DNA of 64,000 bases from Paenibacillus peoriae (GTDB lineage: Bacteria > Bacillota > Bacilli > Paenibacillales > Paenibacillaceae): positions 1,640,001-1,704,000 of the forward strand of contig NZ_CP092831.1 of assembly GCF_022531965.1 (NCBI RefSeq), given 5' to 3'. The position numbers were made by a program, and so were the translations under genes. A model generated the notes under the pieces. The model was not told the DNA's origin. It made no database searches and saw only the letters and a list, made by a program, of their open reading frames with translations. Shown here piece by piece: positions 17,806 to 25,502 of this stretch; position 1 is the stretch's first letter; every line of letters begins with the position of its first letter.

Positions 17806-18759
17806 TTAAGGTTGCCTCCAGTATTTTCCCTGCCACGTTTCGCGTGACTTCAGTTCATGATCAATGGCATTGAGCACTTCCCATTTTTTGAGCGACCACA
17901 TGGGTCCCACTAGCAAATCGCGTGGGGCATCTCCGGTTAACCGATGAACAATCATTTCGGGAGGTAAAAACTCCAGCGTATCAACAATCAGCTTCACGTA
18001 TTCGTCCTTTTCCAGAAAGCGTAGCAATCCCGCTTCATACTGCTTGACCATAGGCGTTTTGCGCATGAGATGCAGCAGGTGGATTTTGATGCCCTGCACA
18101 TCCATAGCCGCTACTGCACGTCCCGTATCAAGCATCATTTCATGCGTCTCTTGGGGCAGACCATAAATAATGTGGGCGCACACGCGGATATTCCGCTTGC
18201 GCAACTTTTCCACCGCCTCCAGATAGCATTGAGTATCATGAGCGCGGTTAATCAGCTCTGAGGTCGATTCATGGACGGTTTGCAGACCCATTTCGACCCA
18301 CAGGTACGTGCGTTCGTTTAGCTCGGCAAGGTAATCCACTACATCGTCAGGCAGGCAATCAGGACGTGTAGCGATGGACAGACCGACAACGCCGGGCTGC
18401 TCCAGAATTACCTCAAAGTATTCTCGCAGTTCCTCAACCGGGGCATACGTATTCGTGTAGGCTTGGAAATAGCCAATATATTTGGCGTTTGGCCATTTTA
18501 GATGCTGTCGATCCCGAATCGTATTAAACTGGGTGACCAGATCATCACGACGACGCCCGGCAAAATCACCCGATCCGCGTGCGCTACAAAAGGTGCAGCC
18601 CCCTTTAGCGATGGAGCCATCGCGATTCGGACAGGTAAAACCCGCATCTAGCATGACTTTGAACACTTTATTTTGAAATTGCTCACGCATTTCGTAATTC
18701 CAAGTGTGGAACCGTTTATCTCCCCACAGGAGAGGAGCAGGCAATAAATCTGTTTTCAT
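17806..18759 (-). CDS. mnmL: TIGR01212 radical SAM protein MnmL (YtqA)
   Basis: 317 residues from ATG 18759, AAAGGAG upstream. The N-terminus has the variant radical SAM cysteine motif: Cys 43 in FTCPNRDG and Cys 55 and 58 in GGCTFCSA, i.e. C-x11-C-x2-C. Other family marks are YIGYFQAYTNTYAPVEEL and VGLSIATRPDCLPD. Recent work on Gram-positive tRNA modification assigns YtqA (MnmL) to conversion of the carboxymethylaminomethyl group to aminomethyl, the substrate of MnmM; I rely on memory for this. The two genes abut, consistent with one pathway. Confidence 0.88.
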   Translation of the reverse strand: MKTDLLPAPLLWGDKRFHTWNYEMREQFQNKVFKVMLDAGFTCPNRDGSIAKGGCTFCSARGSGDFAGRRRDDLVTQFNTIRDRQHLKWPNAKYIGYFQAYTNTYAPVEELREYFEVILEQPGVVGLSIATRPDCLPDDVVDYLAELNERTYLWVEMGLQTVHESTSELINRAHDTQCYLEAVEKLRKRNIRVCAHIIYGLPQETHEMMLDTGRAVAAMDVQGIKIHLLHLMRKTPMVKQYEAGLLRFLEKDEYVKLIVDTLEFLPPEMIVHRLTGDAPRDLLVGPMWSLKKWEVLNAIDHELKSRETWQGKYWRQP

Positions 18760-18869
18760 GGGTGTACTCCTTTTTTTACGATCACCCTATTGTAACAAAA
18801 ATTAGTCTTCATTGGGAATCATTTGACCGAACAAGTCAATAAAATGTGCGGATTTCACGGCGTTGCGGA

Positions 18870-18898
18870 TTGAAAAAGGTTACACAATATGTTATATT
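18870..18898 (+). promoter_or_regulatory. Sigma-A promoter upstream of the 19067 gene
   Basis: TTGAAA at 18870-18875 and TATATT at 18893-18898, 17 bases apart. It would give a transcript start near 18905 and a leader of about 160 bases. Confidence 0.65.
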
Positions 18899-18939
18899 GT
18901 AAGCGGTACCAGACATACAATAAAAGGACTGTTTTCGAT

Positions 18940-18983
18940 CCTGAAGATAAAAGTTATCCCGTTGCTAATGATTATTCTTCAGG
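18940..18983 (+). promoter_or_regulatory. Stem-loop in the leader of the 19067 gene
   Basis: CCTGAAGATAA (18940-18950) pairs with TTATTCTTCAGG (18972-18983) around a 21-base loop, with one bulged T. It is followed at once by GAGGCAGCTATG, a start-like site for a short open frame. No T-run follows, so it is not a simple terminator. Confidence 0.45.
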
Positions 18984-19066
18984 GAGGCAGCTATGCTGTT
19001 TCTAACGCCTGTTTTAGGGTAAGTGCACGTCGGTTCCATCACAAATAACCCGTGAGGTGATCTTTT

Positions 19067-19264
19067 ATGAATGCGCAGGATAAGACGCGTATGGATAAAG
19101 TTACTGTTGAGTTAACCTTTGATGAGGCGTTGGCATTGACTGGTGTCCGTTTTGGGCAGGATCGTCAGATTGGAACGACCGCACGTCAAAAAATCAGAGC
19201 GGCTTGCCAAAAGACAATTGATTTTTCACCTGCTGATGGGGTAGACTATGAACAATTAAATTAG
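19067..19264 (+). CDS. Small hypothetical protein
   Basis: 65 residues from ATG 19067 behind GTGAGGTGATC. It starts MNAQDKTRMDKVTVELTFDE and contains a helix LTFDEALALTGVRFG and a basic stretch TARQKIRAACQKT, ending DGVDYEQLN. It looks like a soluble, mixed-charge protein, with no membrane segment or cysteine pair. It has its own promoter and long leader and is followed by a perfect terminator, so it is likely a real monocistronic gene. Family not recognised. Confidence 0.68.
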   Translation: MNAQDKTRMDKVTVELTFDEALALTGVRFGQDRQIGTTARQKIRAACQKTIDFSPADGVDYEQLN

Positions 19265-19287
19265 TTGGACCCCAATCCAAATATATT

Positions 19288-19339
19288 GAAAAAGGAATTT
19301 CATTTCCGTATCTTCAAGCGGGGGTGAAATTCCTTTTTC
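19288..19339 (+). terminator. Intrinsic terminator after the 19067 gene
   Basis: GAAAAAGGAATTTCA (19288-19302) and TGAAATTCCTTTTTC (19325-19339) form a perfect 15-bp stem with a 22-base loop; the descending arm ends in the T-run. Confidence 0.85.
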
Positions 19340-19368
19340 CTTGATAACAGAGTATATGGAGGAGTAAC

Positions 19369-20082
19369 ATGCGTTTACGCGGAAGAAAAGGAATACGGGA
19401 AAGTCTGGAAGAACAGCAGGATCTAGTCATCTTGGAGCCGGCACAGTATAAGGGGAAATGGCAACAGCTTTTTGGTAATGATCGTCCCATTCATGTAGAG
19501 TTCGGTATGGGTAAAGGGCAATTTATAAGCCAAATGAGCTTCCGGAATCCAGAGGTTAACTATATTGGCTTTGATATGTATGATGAGCTGGTTCGCCGTG
19601 CAACAGAAAAGTCCCGTCTGGCCTGGAGTAATTCAGAGGTTGATACGCCGCCTAATATTAAATTGGCACTGGCAAACATTGAACAGATCGAGAATGTTTT
19701 TGAACCAGGAGAAATTGAACGCATTTATCTAAATTTTAGTGATCCTTGGCCTAAAGCCAAGCATGCACGTCGTCGTTTGACGCATCCGCGTTTTTTGGAC
19801 AAGTACCGTCAGCTTTTGAACAGCAAAGGACAAATTCATTTTAAGACTGATTCGGAGACACTATTTGAGTTTTCTTTGAATTCGTTTGCCGATAGCGGTT
19901 TACAAATGACGAATATTTCGTTAAACCTTCATCGTGAGGGGATCAACGAGGAGCATGTCATGACGGAATATGAACAAAAGTTCATGGGCAAGGGTATGAA
20001 TATTCATCGAGTCGAAGTGCTGATCGGCCAAGATGCTTTGGAAGAGTACGGAAAAACACGCCTTGAAAAGTACGGGAAATAA
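19369..20082 (+). CDS. trmB: tRNA (guanine-N7)-methyltransferase
   Basis: 237 residues from ATG 19369 behind ATGGAGGAGTAAC. TrmB methylates G46 of tRNA using SAM. Seen: MRLRGRKGIRESLEEQQDLV, the SAM site HVEFGMGKGQFISQM, the second motif INYIGFDMYDELVRRA type region, and the catalytic YLNFSDPWPKAKHARRRLTH. Length and motif order are those of the Bacillus YtmQ enzyme. Single gene between two hairpins. Confidence 0.97.
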   Translation: MRLRGRKGIRESLEEQQDLVILEPAQYKGKWQQLFGNDRPIHVEFGMGKGQFISQMSFRNPEVNYIGFDMYDELVRRATEKSRLAWSNSEVDTPPNIKLALANIEQIENVFEPGEIERIYLNFSDPWPKAKHARRRLTHPRFLDKYRQLLNSKGQIHFKTDSETLFEFSLNSFADSGLQMTNISLNLHREGINEEHVMTEYEQKFMGKGMNIHRVEVLIGQDALEEYGKTRLEKYGK

Positions 20083-20108
20083 AAAAAAGATCAAATGGAT
20101 AAAATAAG

Positions 20109-20140
20109 ACAGGGTGCTTCCTTTTAGGAAAGCACCCTGT
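20109..20140. terminator. Hairpin between trmB and the convergent glycosyltransferase gene
   Basis: ACAGGGTGC (20109-20117) and GCACCCTGT (20132-20140) with TTCC/GGAA extending the stem. The minus-strand gene's TAA stop (20124-20126) lies in the loop, so its last codons form one arm. Downstream on the minus strand the sequence is T-rich, as a terminator needs. Confidence 0.8.
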
Positions 20141-21296
20141 TCGGTTCCAGTATATCCAAAATACTCTGTGCGCTCTGAAGAGGATAATATCGCGCTACAT
20201 TGTGGACGTGCTCCTGTCGTTTACGGACGATTTCTGGAAAATCGTGTAGCAGTCGGTTCATCCATTTCACGACAACATCCAGCGAAGTAATCGGTTCTCC
20301 GTAGCCTTGAGCCGTAAAGTATTGACAATTTTCCTCCTCCTGTCCAGGGAGAGGTTTGTGAAACAGCATCGGAATCCCTTTAGCCAATCCCTCGGTGCAT
20401 GTCATTCCGCCGGGTTTGGTGATGAGCAGATTCGATACCTCCATTAATTTGTCGATTTCCCGTGTAAATCCGAAGATATGAATATTTGGATGATTAAACC
20501 TGGGATCTAATTGCATTTTACGACGAATTTTATCATTATGCCCCAAACAAAAAATAAATTGAATGTTCTCTCTCCACTGAGTAAGCGAACGATGTATAAC
20601 TTCGTCATTCATAAGGCCCCAGCCGCCACCCATAACGAGTACGGTCGGGATGGGTTTAAGTCCAAATTGTTCTCTAATTTCATCGTGCCCAGGATGTTCC
20701 CAAAAATTTGGATGAACGGGAATACCGGTCACCTGGATTTTCGAGACGGGTACTCCGCGTGCTCGCAGCTTACGCATGACTTCAGGCGTAGATACAAAGT
20801 ACCGGTCAACCTCGGGACTAATCCATGTTCCATGTGCATCGTAGTCTGTAATAACAGTACAAAGCGGAACATGTAAACCTAAGCGCTTCAAACGTGAAAT
20901 TACCGCGCTTGGGATGGGATGAGTACATACCACCAAATCGGGACGAAGCTGCCGGAGAATGTTTCGGGTCTGCGTGTAGAACAGACGGTGCAAAGCGAGC
21001 GTTGTAAGACGGTTTAATGATTTTTTGTACTGATGACGGTAAACCAATCCGACTAGGCGAGGCTGCGATACGACAGTCTTCTTGTATGCTGTAATAATAA
21101 GGGGGGCCATTCTTGGATTCAAAAAACTCCCCAGCTCCAGCACTCTTGTCTGCACATTCGGAGAAAGCTTCCGCAAACTGCTTGAGAGCGCGTAGGCAGC
21201 TTGAGTATGTCCGGCACCGAAACCTTCCGATAATAATAACACTCGTTTTTTAGCCACTCTCATTTCACCTGTTCCTGCTGGGATGTTCTCAATCAT
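20124..21296 (-). CDS. MGDG synthase-like glycosyltransferase (UgtP-related)
   Basis: 390 residues from ATG 21296, or 379 from ATG 21263, which has the better ribosome-binding site (AGGTGA) and places the N-terminus at the usual RVLLLSEGFGAGHTQAAYAL. Family GT28-type: N-terminal MGDG-synthase domain (PDLVVCTHPIPSAVISRLK, ITDYDAHGTWISPEVDRYFV) and C-terminal nucleotide-sugar domain (VLVMGGGWGLMND, LLITKPGGMTCTEGLAKGIP). Relatives glucosylate diacylglycerol for glycolipids and lipoteichoic acid anchors. A PAP2 phosphatase gene lies 12 bases upstream, so lipid metabolism at the membrane is the likely common theme. Confidence 0.85.
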   Translation of the reverse strand: MIENIPAGTGEMRVAKKRVLLLSEGFGAGHTQAAYALSSSLRKLSPNVQTRVLELGSFLNPRMAPLIITAYKKTVVSQPRLVGLVYRHQYKKSLNRLTTLALHRLFYTQTRNILRQLRPDLVVCTHPIPSAVISRLKRLGLHVPLCTVITDYDAHGTWISPEVDRYFVSTPEVMRKLRARGVPVSKIQVTGIPVHPNFWEHPGHDEIREQFGLKPIPTVLVMGGGWGLMNDEVIHRSLTQWRENIQFIFCLGHNDKIRRKMQLDPRFNHPNIHIFGFTREIDKLMEVSNLLITKPGGMTCTEGLAKGIPMLFHKPLPGQEEENCQYFTAQGYGEPITSLDVVVKWMNRLLHDFPEIVRKRQEHVHNVARYYPLQSAQSILDILEPNRVLS

Positions 21297-21308
21297 ACCA
21301 TATCGGCT

Positions 21309-21836
21309 TTAAGGCCAGAATGCAACCGTTCCTATTGCTGCAGACGTTCCGATCACCGCTCCTGCAAGTACATCCGTTGGGTAGTGGAGACCTAGATAAA
21401 TCCGAGAAAAACCTACAATTGTCGCTACAGGCAACAGCAGCAGTGTTAGCATCGGTGACTGTAGCATAAAAGGCACGGTAGCTGAAAAAATAGCGGTCGT
21501 GTGCCCTGAGGGAAAAGAATGGTCCGACAAGGGGTTACGGAATGTATTTGTACCTGGTAGCGCTAAATACGGGCGAATCCGTGGGTACAGCTTTTTAACG
21601 ATAGCTACGGGGATGTGACTGACCCCAAGAGCGATGGCTCCCTTCATACCGGAATCTTTCCACGGGTTCGGAGCGAGCCACCAAATAAGGAGTGTGGAGG
21701 CTATAGTAAAGGTAGCCCCGCCTAAATGTGTGAGATAATAAAGCCAGAAGTTCAAAAAACGGTTGTGTAAGCGTCCGTTGATCCATTTGAACAACTGCTG
21801 CTCCAGACTTACAAGTTTTACGACTAGACGTTGCAT
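21309..21836 (-). CDS. PAP2 family phosphatase, undecaprenyl-diphosphatase type
   Basis: 175 residues from ATG 21836 behind CCGGAGGAAACC. Several membrane segments and all three parts of the PAP2 active site: KKLYPRIRPYLALPG (K-x6-R-P), the PSGHTTAIFSA motif with its catalytic His, and SRIYLGLHYPTDVLAG (S-R-x5-H-x3-D). Such enzymes remove a phosphate from lipid pyrophosphates such as undecaprenyl diphosphate or from phosphatidic acid. Cotranscribed with the glycosyltransferase downstream. Confidence 0.9.
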   Translation of the reverse strand: MQRLVVKLVSLEQQLFKWINGRLHNRFLNFWLYYLTHLGGATFTIASTLLIWWLAPNPWKDSGMKGAIALGVSHIPVAIVKKLYPRIRPYLALPGTNTFRNPLSDHSFPSGHTTAIFSATVPFMLQSPMLTLLLLPVATIVGFSRIYLGLHYPTDVLAGAVIGTSAAIGTVAFWP

Positions 21837-22446
21837 TTGGTTTCCTCCGGTTGCCGGTTCAGGTCAGTCGGCAAATATTTTGAGTCATTTTGACATAATC
21901 AGACCATAAGTAATTATTCTCTTGCTCTCATCATATTTTTAAACGCTGTTCATTTCAAGAATCACTAAATATTCATAACTTACTTGGTTCAATTCTACAC
22001 AAAAATGTTAATGGAATATAAGCTGTATTGTATAACTTTCTTTGCGTTCATCCGTCTAATAAGATAGAGTGTTTAGAAGTGGTTGCTAATTGGCCCACAA
22101 AAAGGAGGGACCAAAGAAATAAAAAGTTAGCAAATGGATGAAAATAAGACCTAAACGTCATGAATGAGAAGTCCAGCGCTGCATTCCCGGTTTAAACGGG
22201 AGTTTGTTGTGTTTTTTTGCTGCTGAGACCGGTTTAAGGGCTTTGACAAAAGATTGAAAACCAACGAAAATCGTAATGGCGTTCCTGTGTCAGCCAAAAG
22301 GAGGCTGCGCACAGCCAATGAAGAAAGCAAGGGTCGGGTCAAAAACTACAGAAAAGGCGCGAAAAGCGCCGCAACTTGCGCTACACAGATAGAAAACAAA
22401 CAAACGCAAGATTTTAAGGGGTATAAAAAGGGGGTAACAAGAGATC
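21837..22446. other. 610-base intergenic region, second half probably an RNA leader
   Basis: The left half is AT-rich and includes the PAP2 promoter side. From about 22150 the plus strand becomes rich in hairpins leading into the family 2 glycosyltransferase: CCCG-GTTTAAA-CGGG at 22187-22201 followed by a delayed T-run at 22210-22218, and further stems listed separately. No gene with a plausible start was found. Confidence 0.55.
22284..22387 (+). ncRNA. Structured 5' leader of the glycosyltransferase gene, unknown class
   Basis: CTGTGTCAGCC (22284-22294) can pair with GGCTGCGCACAG (22302-22313) to give two 5-bp helices split by a small internal bulge, loop AAAAGGA. The same CTGTGT can instead pair with ACACAG at 22382-22387, enclosing GGCTG/CAGCC and a second hairpin GGCGC-GAAAA-GCGCC near 22356-22370. 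Mutually exclusive folds of this sort are usual in riboswitches and attenuators. It does not match any riboswitch consensus I can recall. Confidence 0.35.
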
Positions 22447-23685
22447 ATGTTAGACGCTATTTTTGTGACGCTCCAGGTCATACTGGCGGTGATCGCAGTC
22501 TATCAGTTTGCATTCTCCTTGTTCGGATTGGTTCGGAAGAAAAGGAAAGAGCACGCGGCTCCAGAAAAATCATTTGCCATTTTAGTCGCTGCCCACAATG
22601 AAGAACAGGTTGTCGGAGCATTGATGGAAAATTTGAAGCAACTTGATTATCCGAAGGAACTTTACGATGTGTTCGTAATCTGTGATAACTGCACAGATAA
22701 GACTGCGGACATCGTTCGCGCTCACGGCATGAATGCTTGTGAACGTACGAATCCGAATCTGCGTGGTAAAGGCTACGCTATTGAGTGGATGCTCAAGGAA
22801 TTATGGGCTATGCCACGCCAATATGATGCCATCGTCATGTTTGATGCTGACAATTTGGCGCATACCAATTTCTTGAGTGAAATGAACAATGATCTGTGTA
22901 CAGGTGCCCGTGTTATCCAGGGGTACATTGATACTAAGAATCCTGAGGATTCTTGGATTACAGCGGCATACGGGGTATCTTATTGGTACATCAACCGTTT
23001 GTGGCAGCTGTCACGTCACAATCTGAACATGGCTAATTTCCTCGGTGGTACAGGCATGTGCTTTGAAACAAATCTGCTTAAGGAAATGGGCTGGGGTGCG
23101 ACAAGTCTCGTAGAGGATTTGGAATTCACCATGCGCTGCACGCAGTGCAACGTATATCCAAGATTTAATTACGATGCCAAGGTATATGATGAAAAGCCGT
23201 TGACGTTCAAAGCCTCCTCCAGACAGCGTCTGCGCTGGATGCAAGGTCATTTCACGGTTGCTCGTCGTTATTTCTTCCCGTTGCTGTGGCAAAGTATCAA
23301 GCATAGAAGCCTGATTAAATTCGATATGGCTCTTTATGGTCTGAACGTGTATATCGTACTGCTCACCTTCTTGATGACAGTAGCTATGTGGATAGATATC
23401 GCCTTCTTTGGTGGACCTAATATCGAGAACATCTATGTACAGTTACCAGCTTGGACCGGTGTTATAGCTATTGGTTTGAATGTTGCTACTTTTGTGCTCG
23501 CAATGATTTTGGAAAAGGTCACATTCAAAAAAGTATATCTGTACTTATTGCTGTTCCCGGTCTATGCGATATCGTGGTATCCAATTACGGTCTATGCGTT
23601 CTTCACACAAAACAACAAGCAATGGAGCCATACCCAGCATACGCGTGTCGTTCGCCTAGAAGAGGTTCAGAGCAAGCAAGGATAA
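22447..23685 (+). CDS. Membrane-bound family 2 glycosyltransferase
   Basis: 412 residues from ATG 22447; GGGGGTAACAAGAGATC upstream is a fair ribosome-binding site. One N-terminal membrane segment (residues 3-25), a cytosolic GT-A domain (ILVAAHNEEQVVGALMENL, ICDNCTDKTADIVR, FDADNLAHTNFLSEM, LVEDLEFTMRC and the processive-enzyme motif QRLRWMQGH at about residue 260) and three or four C-terminal membrane segments. All catalytic aspartates and Q-x-x-R-W are present, as in hyaluronan/chitin/poly-GlcNAc synthases and related enzymes. The product (exopolysaccharide or glycolipid) cannot be named. Monocistronic, with the long leader described above. Confidence 0.88.
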   Translation: MLDAIFVTLQVILAVIAVYQFAFSLFGLVRKKRKEHAAPEKSFAILVAAHNEEQVVGALMENLKQLDYPKELYDVFVICDNCTDKTADIVRAHGMNACERTNPNLRGKGYAIEWMLKELWAMPRQYDAIVMFDADNLAHTNFLSEMNNDLCTGARVIQGYIDTKNPEDSWITAAYGVSYWYINRLWQLSRHNLNMANFLGGTGMCFETNLLKEMGWGATSLVEDLEFTMRCTQCNVYPRFNYDAKVYDEKPLTFKASSRQRLRWMQGHFTVARRYFFPLLWQSIKHRSLIKFDMALYGLNVYIVLLTFLMTVAMWIDIAFFGGPNIENIYVQLPAWTGVIAIGLNVATFVLAMILEKVTFKKVYLYLLLFPVYAISWYPITVYAFFTQNNKQWSHTQHTRVVRLEEVQSKQG

Positions 23686-23737
23686 TTAGACGGTGGAATA
23701 GGACTAGAGATCGGTGTCATCAATTTTTATTAAAGTG

Positions 23738-23766
23738 TTGACACCTCGATTGCACCGTGATAAGAT
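23738..23766 (+). promoter_or_regulatory. Promoter of infC-rpmI-rplT
   Basis: Perfect TTGACA at 23738-23743 and TAAGAT at 23761-23766, 17 bases apart. Transcript start expected near 23773. Confidence 0.82.
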
Positions 23767-23771
23767 ATTTG

Positions 23772-23932
23772 AGTATGTTAATTGAAAAGTATGGATTAAC
23801 AAGTAGAAGGTCCGACTTCTCACCTGCCCGGTATTGCCGGCTGGTCATGATCCAATGATTTGTGAATTGAACTTTCATGATGAATTGAGTATCAGACAGG
23901 GATGTCGGCTGTGTAGTCGTCATCCCTTTTTT
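23772..23932 (+). promoter_or_regulatory. infC-rpmI-rplT leader with attenuator (L20-leader type)
   Basis: A roughly 160-base leader rich in stems, e.g. GTAGAAGGTCCGACTTCTC and GCCCGGTATTGCCGGCTGG, ends in an intrinsic terminator: GGGATG (23899-23904) pairs with CATCCC (23921-23926), followed by TTTTTT. In Bacillus the equivalent leader binds ribosomal protein L20, which promotes premature termination when L20 is in excess. Position, length and terminator agree; I have not checked the L20-binding core base by base. Confidence 0.75.
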
Positions 23933-23979
23933 GTGCTTAAACACAATACAACAATAACAGGTTCTGGAGGTGGAGGGTT

Positions 23980-24492
23980 ATTAGTAAGGAACATATGATC
24001 AATGATGAGATTCGAGTGAGAGAAGTACGTCTAGTTGGTGCGAACGGTGAACAAATCGGGATTAAACCGACGCGTGAAGCTTTGCAAATGGCGATTGACG
24101 CAAACTTGGATCTCGTGAACGTGGCGCCTCAAGCGAAGCCGCCCGTGTGTCGGATTATGGATTACGGAAAATTCCGCTATGAGCAACAGAAGAAAGAAAA
24201 GGAAGCCCGTAAAAACCAGAAGATCGTTGACATCAAAGAGGTATGGTTCCGTTCCAACATCGAGGAACATGACTACCAAACCAAGTTTCGCAATGTGGTG
24301 AAGTTCCTGAATGAAGGGGACAAGGTGAAATGCTCCGTTCGTTTCCGCGGTCGTGAAATTACTCATGCTAACGTGGGTCAAAAAATTCTCGAACGTGTGA
24401 AATTGGAAGTTGCTGATCTTTGTACCGTGGAGCGCCAACCCAAGCTCGAAGGACGCAGCATGATTATGATATTGGCTCCAAAGAGTCAATGA
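23980..24492 (+). CDS. infC: Translation initiation factor IF-3, AUU start
   Basis: 170 residues starting at ATT 23980. A strong GGAGGTGGAGG lies at 23966-23976 with the right spacing to this ATT, and the residues it adds (I-S-K-E-H before M-I-N-D-E-I-R) match the conserved N-terminus of Firmicute IF-3; the ATG 23995 has no site of its own. IF-3 binds the 30S subunit, checks the start codon and keeps subunits apart. Motifs: VRLVGANGEQIGIKPTREAL, AKPPVCRIMDYGKFRYEQ, KFLNEGDKVKCSVRFRGREI. The rare AUU start allows IF-3 to limit its own synthesis, as known for infC in E. coli and Geobacillus. Confidence 0.93.
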   Translation: MSKEHMINDEIRVREVRLVGANGEQIGIKPTREALQMAIDANLDLVNVAPQAKPPVCRIMDYGKFRYEQQKKEKEARKNQKIVDIKEVWFRSNIEEHDYQTKFRNVVKFLNEGDKVKCSVRFRGREITHANVGQKILERVKLEVADLCTVERQPKLEGRSMIMILAPKSQ

Positions 24493-24512
24493 CAAATTAA
24501 GGAGGAAGTTCA

Positions 24513-24713
24513 ATGCCTAAAATGAAAACACATAGCAGCCTTAAAGGCCGCTTCAAAATTACCGGTACTGGTAAAGTAATGCGTTACAAAGCTTACAAAA
24601 ACCACTTGCTTTCCCACAAATCCAAACGTGCAAAACGCGTTCTGGGTACTAACCCTGAGATGGCACCTGGGGACGTTAAGCGTCTGAAACAAGGTCTTGC
24701 TAACCTGAAATAG
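24513..24713 (+). CDS. rpmI: Ribosomal protein bL35
   Basis: 66 residues from ATG 24513 behind AAGGAGGAAGTTCA. Starts [20 protein letters not shown] and continues with the basic stretch [17 protein letters not shown] typical of bL35 of the large subunit. It lies 20 bases after infC and 51 bases before rplT, the conserved order in bacteria. Confidence 0.98.
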   Translation: MPKMKTHSSLKGRFKITGTGKVMRYKAYKNHLLSHKSKRAKRVLGTNPEMAPGDVKRLKQGLANLK

Positions 24714-24764
24714 CACAGCACGGCAATGAATGAAGTATAAACATTATTTGGGAGGTCATTTGAT

Positions 24765-25124
24765 ATGGCAAGAGTAAAGGGCGGATTCGTCGTTCGTCGT
24801 CGTCATAAAAAAGTATTGAAGCTTGCTAAAGGTTATTTTGGTTCCAAACACCGCATTTTTAAAACAGCTAACGAGCAGGTAATGAAATCGCTTGTTTACG
24901 CATACCGTGACCGTCGTCAGACGAAACGTAACTTCCGCAGACTGTGGATCGTGCGTATCAACGCAGCAGCTCGTTTGAACGGTTTGTCTTACAGCAAATT
25001 GATGCACGGCCTGAAATTGGCTGGTGTGGACATTAACCGCAAAATCTTGGCTGATCTTGCAGTCAATGATATTAATGCATTCAACTCTTTGGCAACTGTT
25101 GCTAAAGGCAAAATCAACGCTTAA
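24765..25124 (+). CDS. rplT: Ribosomal protein bL20
   Basis: 119 residues from ATG 24765 with GGGAGGTCATTTGAT upstream. [20 protein letters not shown] is the family N-terminus, followed by [20 protein letters not shown] and [20 protein letters not shown]. bL20 is an early-assembly protein of the large subunit and in Bacillus the feedback regulator of this operon through the leader. Confidence 0.98.
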   Translation: MARVKGGFVVRRRHKKVLKLAKGYFGSKHRIFKTANEQVMKSLVYAYRDRRQTKRNFRRLWIVRINAAARLNGLSYSKLMHGLKLAGVDINRKILADLAVNDINAFNSLATVAKGKINA

Positions 25125-25165
25125 TTATTCATAATGAAGGCGTGGAAACCACGAAAGTGGTAAAG

Positions 25166-25206
25166 AGGTATCCCAAGCAGTACGCTGTGTAGGGATGCCT
25201 TTTTTT
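25166..25206 (+). terminator. Intrinsic terminator of infC-rpmI-rplT
   Basis: AGGTATCCC (25166-25174) and GGGATGCCT (25192-25200) pair with one G-T, followed by seven T. Confidence 0.88.
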
Positions 25207-25303
25207 GTACATACTCAATGGTACGGAAAAGACTTTGTTTTCTCCAAAATACGAATAAATATGACGTAGGATGGAAGAATGTATGTTTTTTTTAAGATTG
25301 TAG

Positions 25304-25317
25304 CGCTTACATTGTTG
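25304..25317. promoter_or_regulatory. Possible degenerate catabolite-responsive element
   Basis: TGTAGCGCTTACA in this stretch equals the palindromic CcpA site TGTAAGCGCTTACA with one A missing in the left arm. It lies 20-30 bases upstream of the BMP promoter region. The deletion may abolish binding. Confidence 0.3.
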
Positions 25318-25332
25318 AAGTTTTAAAAAAAA

Positions 25333-25384
25333 TTGACCCAAGGTTATTAATTGTCTAGATTTTAGCCGATCATAATTGTATAAT
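25333..25384 (+). promoter_or_regulatory. Promoter region of the nucleoside ABC importer operon
   Basis: TTGACC at 25333-25338 with TAGATT at 25356-25361 (17-base spacing) is one candidate. A perfect TATAAT at 25379-25384 is another, but its -35 is poor. Either gives a leader of 110-140 bases. Confidence 0.5.
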
Positions 25385-25502
25385 CTCTAAAGTAAGTCTT
25401 CTGTACGATCTGTCTCGTCAGTAAATGACATGCATGAGCATGTACATGTTCAAAGAAAAGAGACAGTCCAGGGATCTAACACTAAGGGGGAACAGTATCA
25501 GC

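Noticed and set aside
18863..19048. 61-residue open frame in the leader of the 19067 gene
   Set aside because: It begins within the promoter between the -35 and -10 region and spans the leader stem-loop; no ribosome-binding site at its start.
21837..22150. Possible phage or IS remnant in the gap before the glycosyltransferase
   Set aside because: No inverted terminal repeats, target-site duplication or transposase fragment could be found.
22284..22395. Cyclic di-GMP-I riboswitch
   Set aside because: A GAAA-bearing stem followed by GCAA and GCTAC looked suggestive, but the conserved GGCAAACC and the tetraloop-receptor pairing are not there.
22254..22601. 115-residue open frame upstream of and overlapping the family 2 glycosyltransferase
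   Set aside because: Basic, low-quality composition, starts in the structured leader and overlaps 155 bases of a clear gene in another frame.
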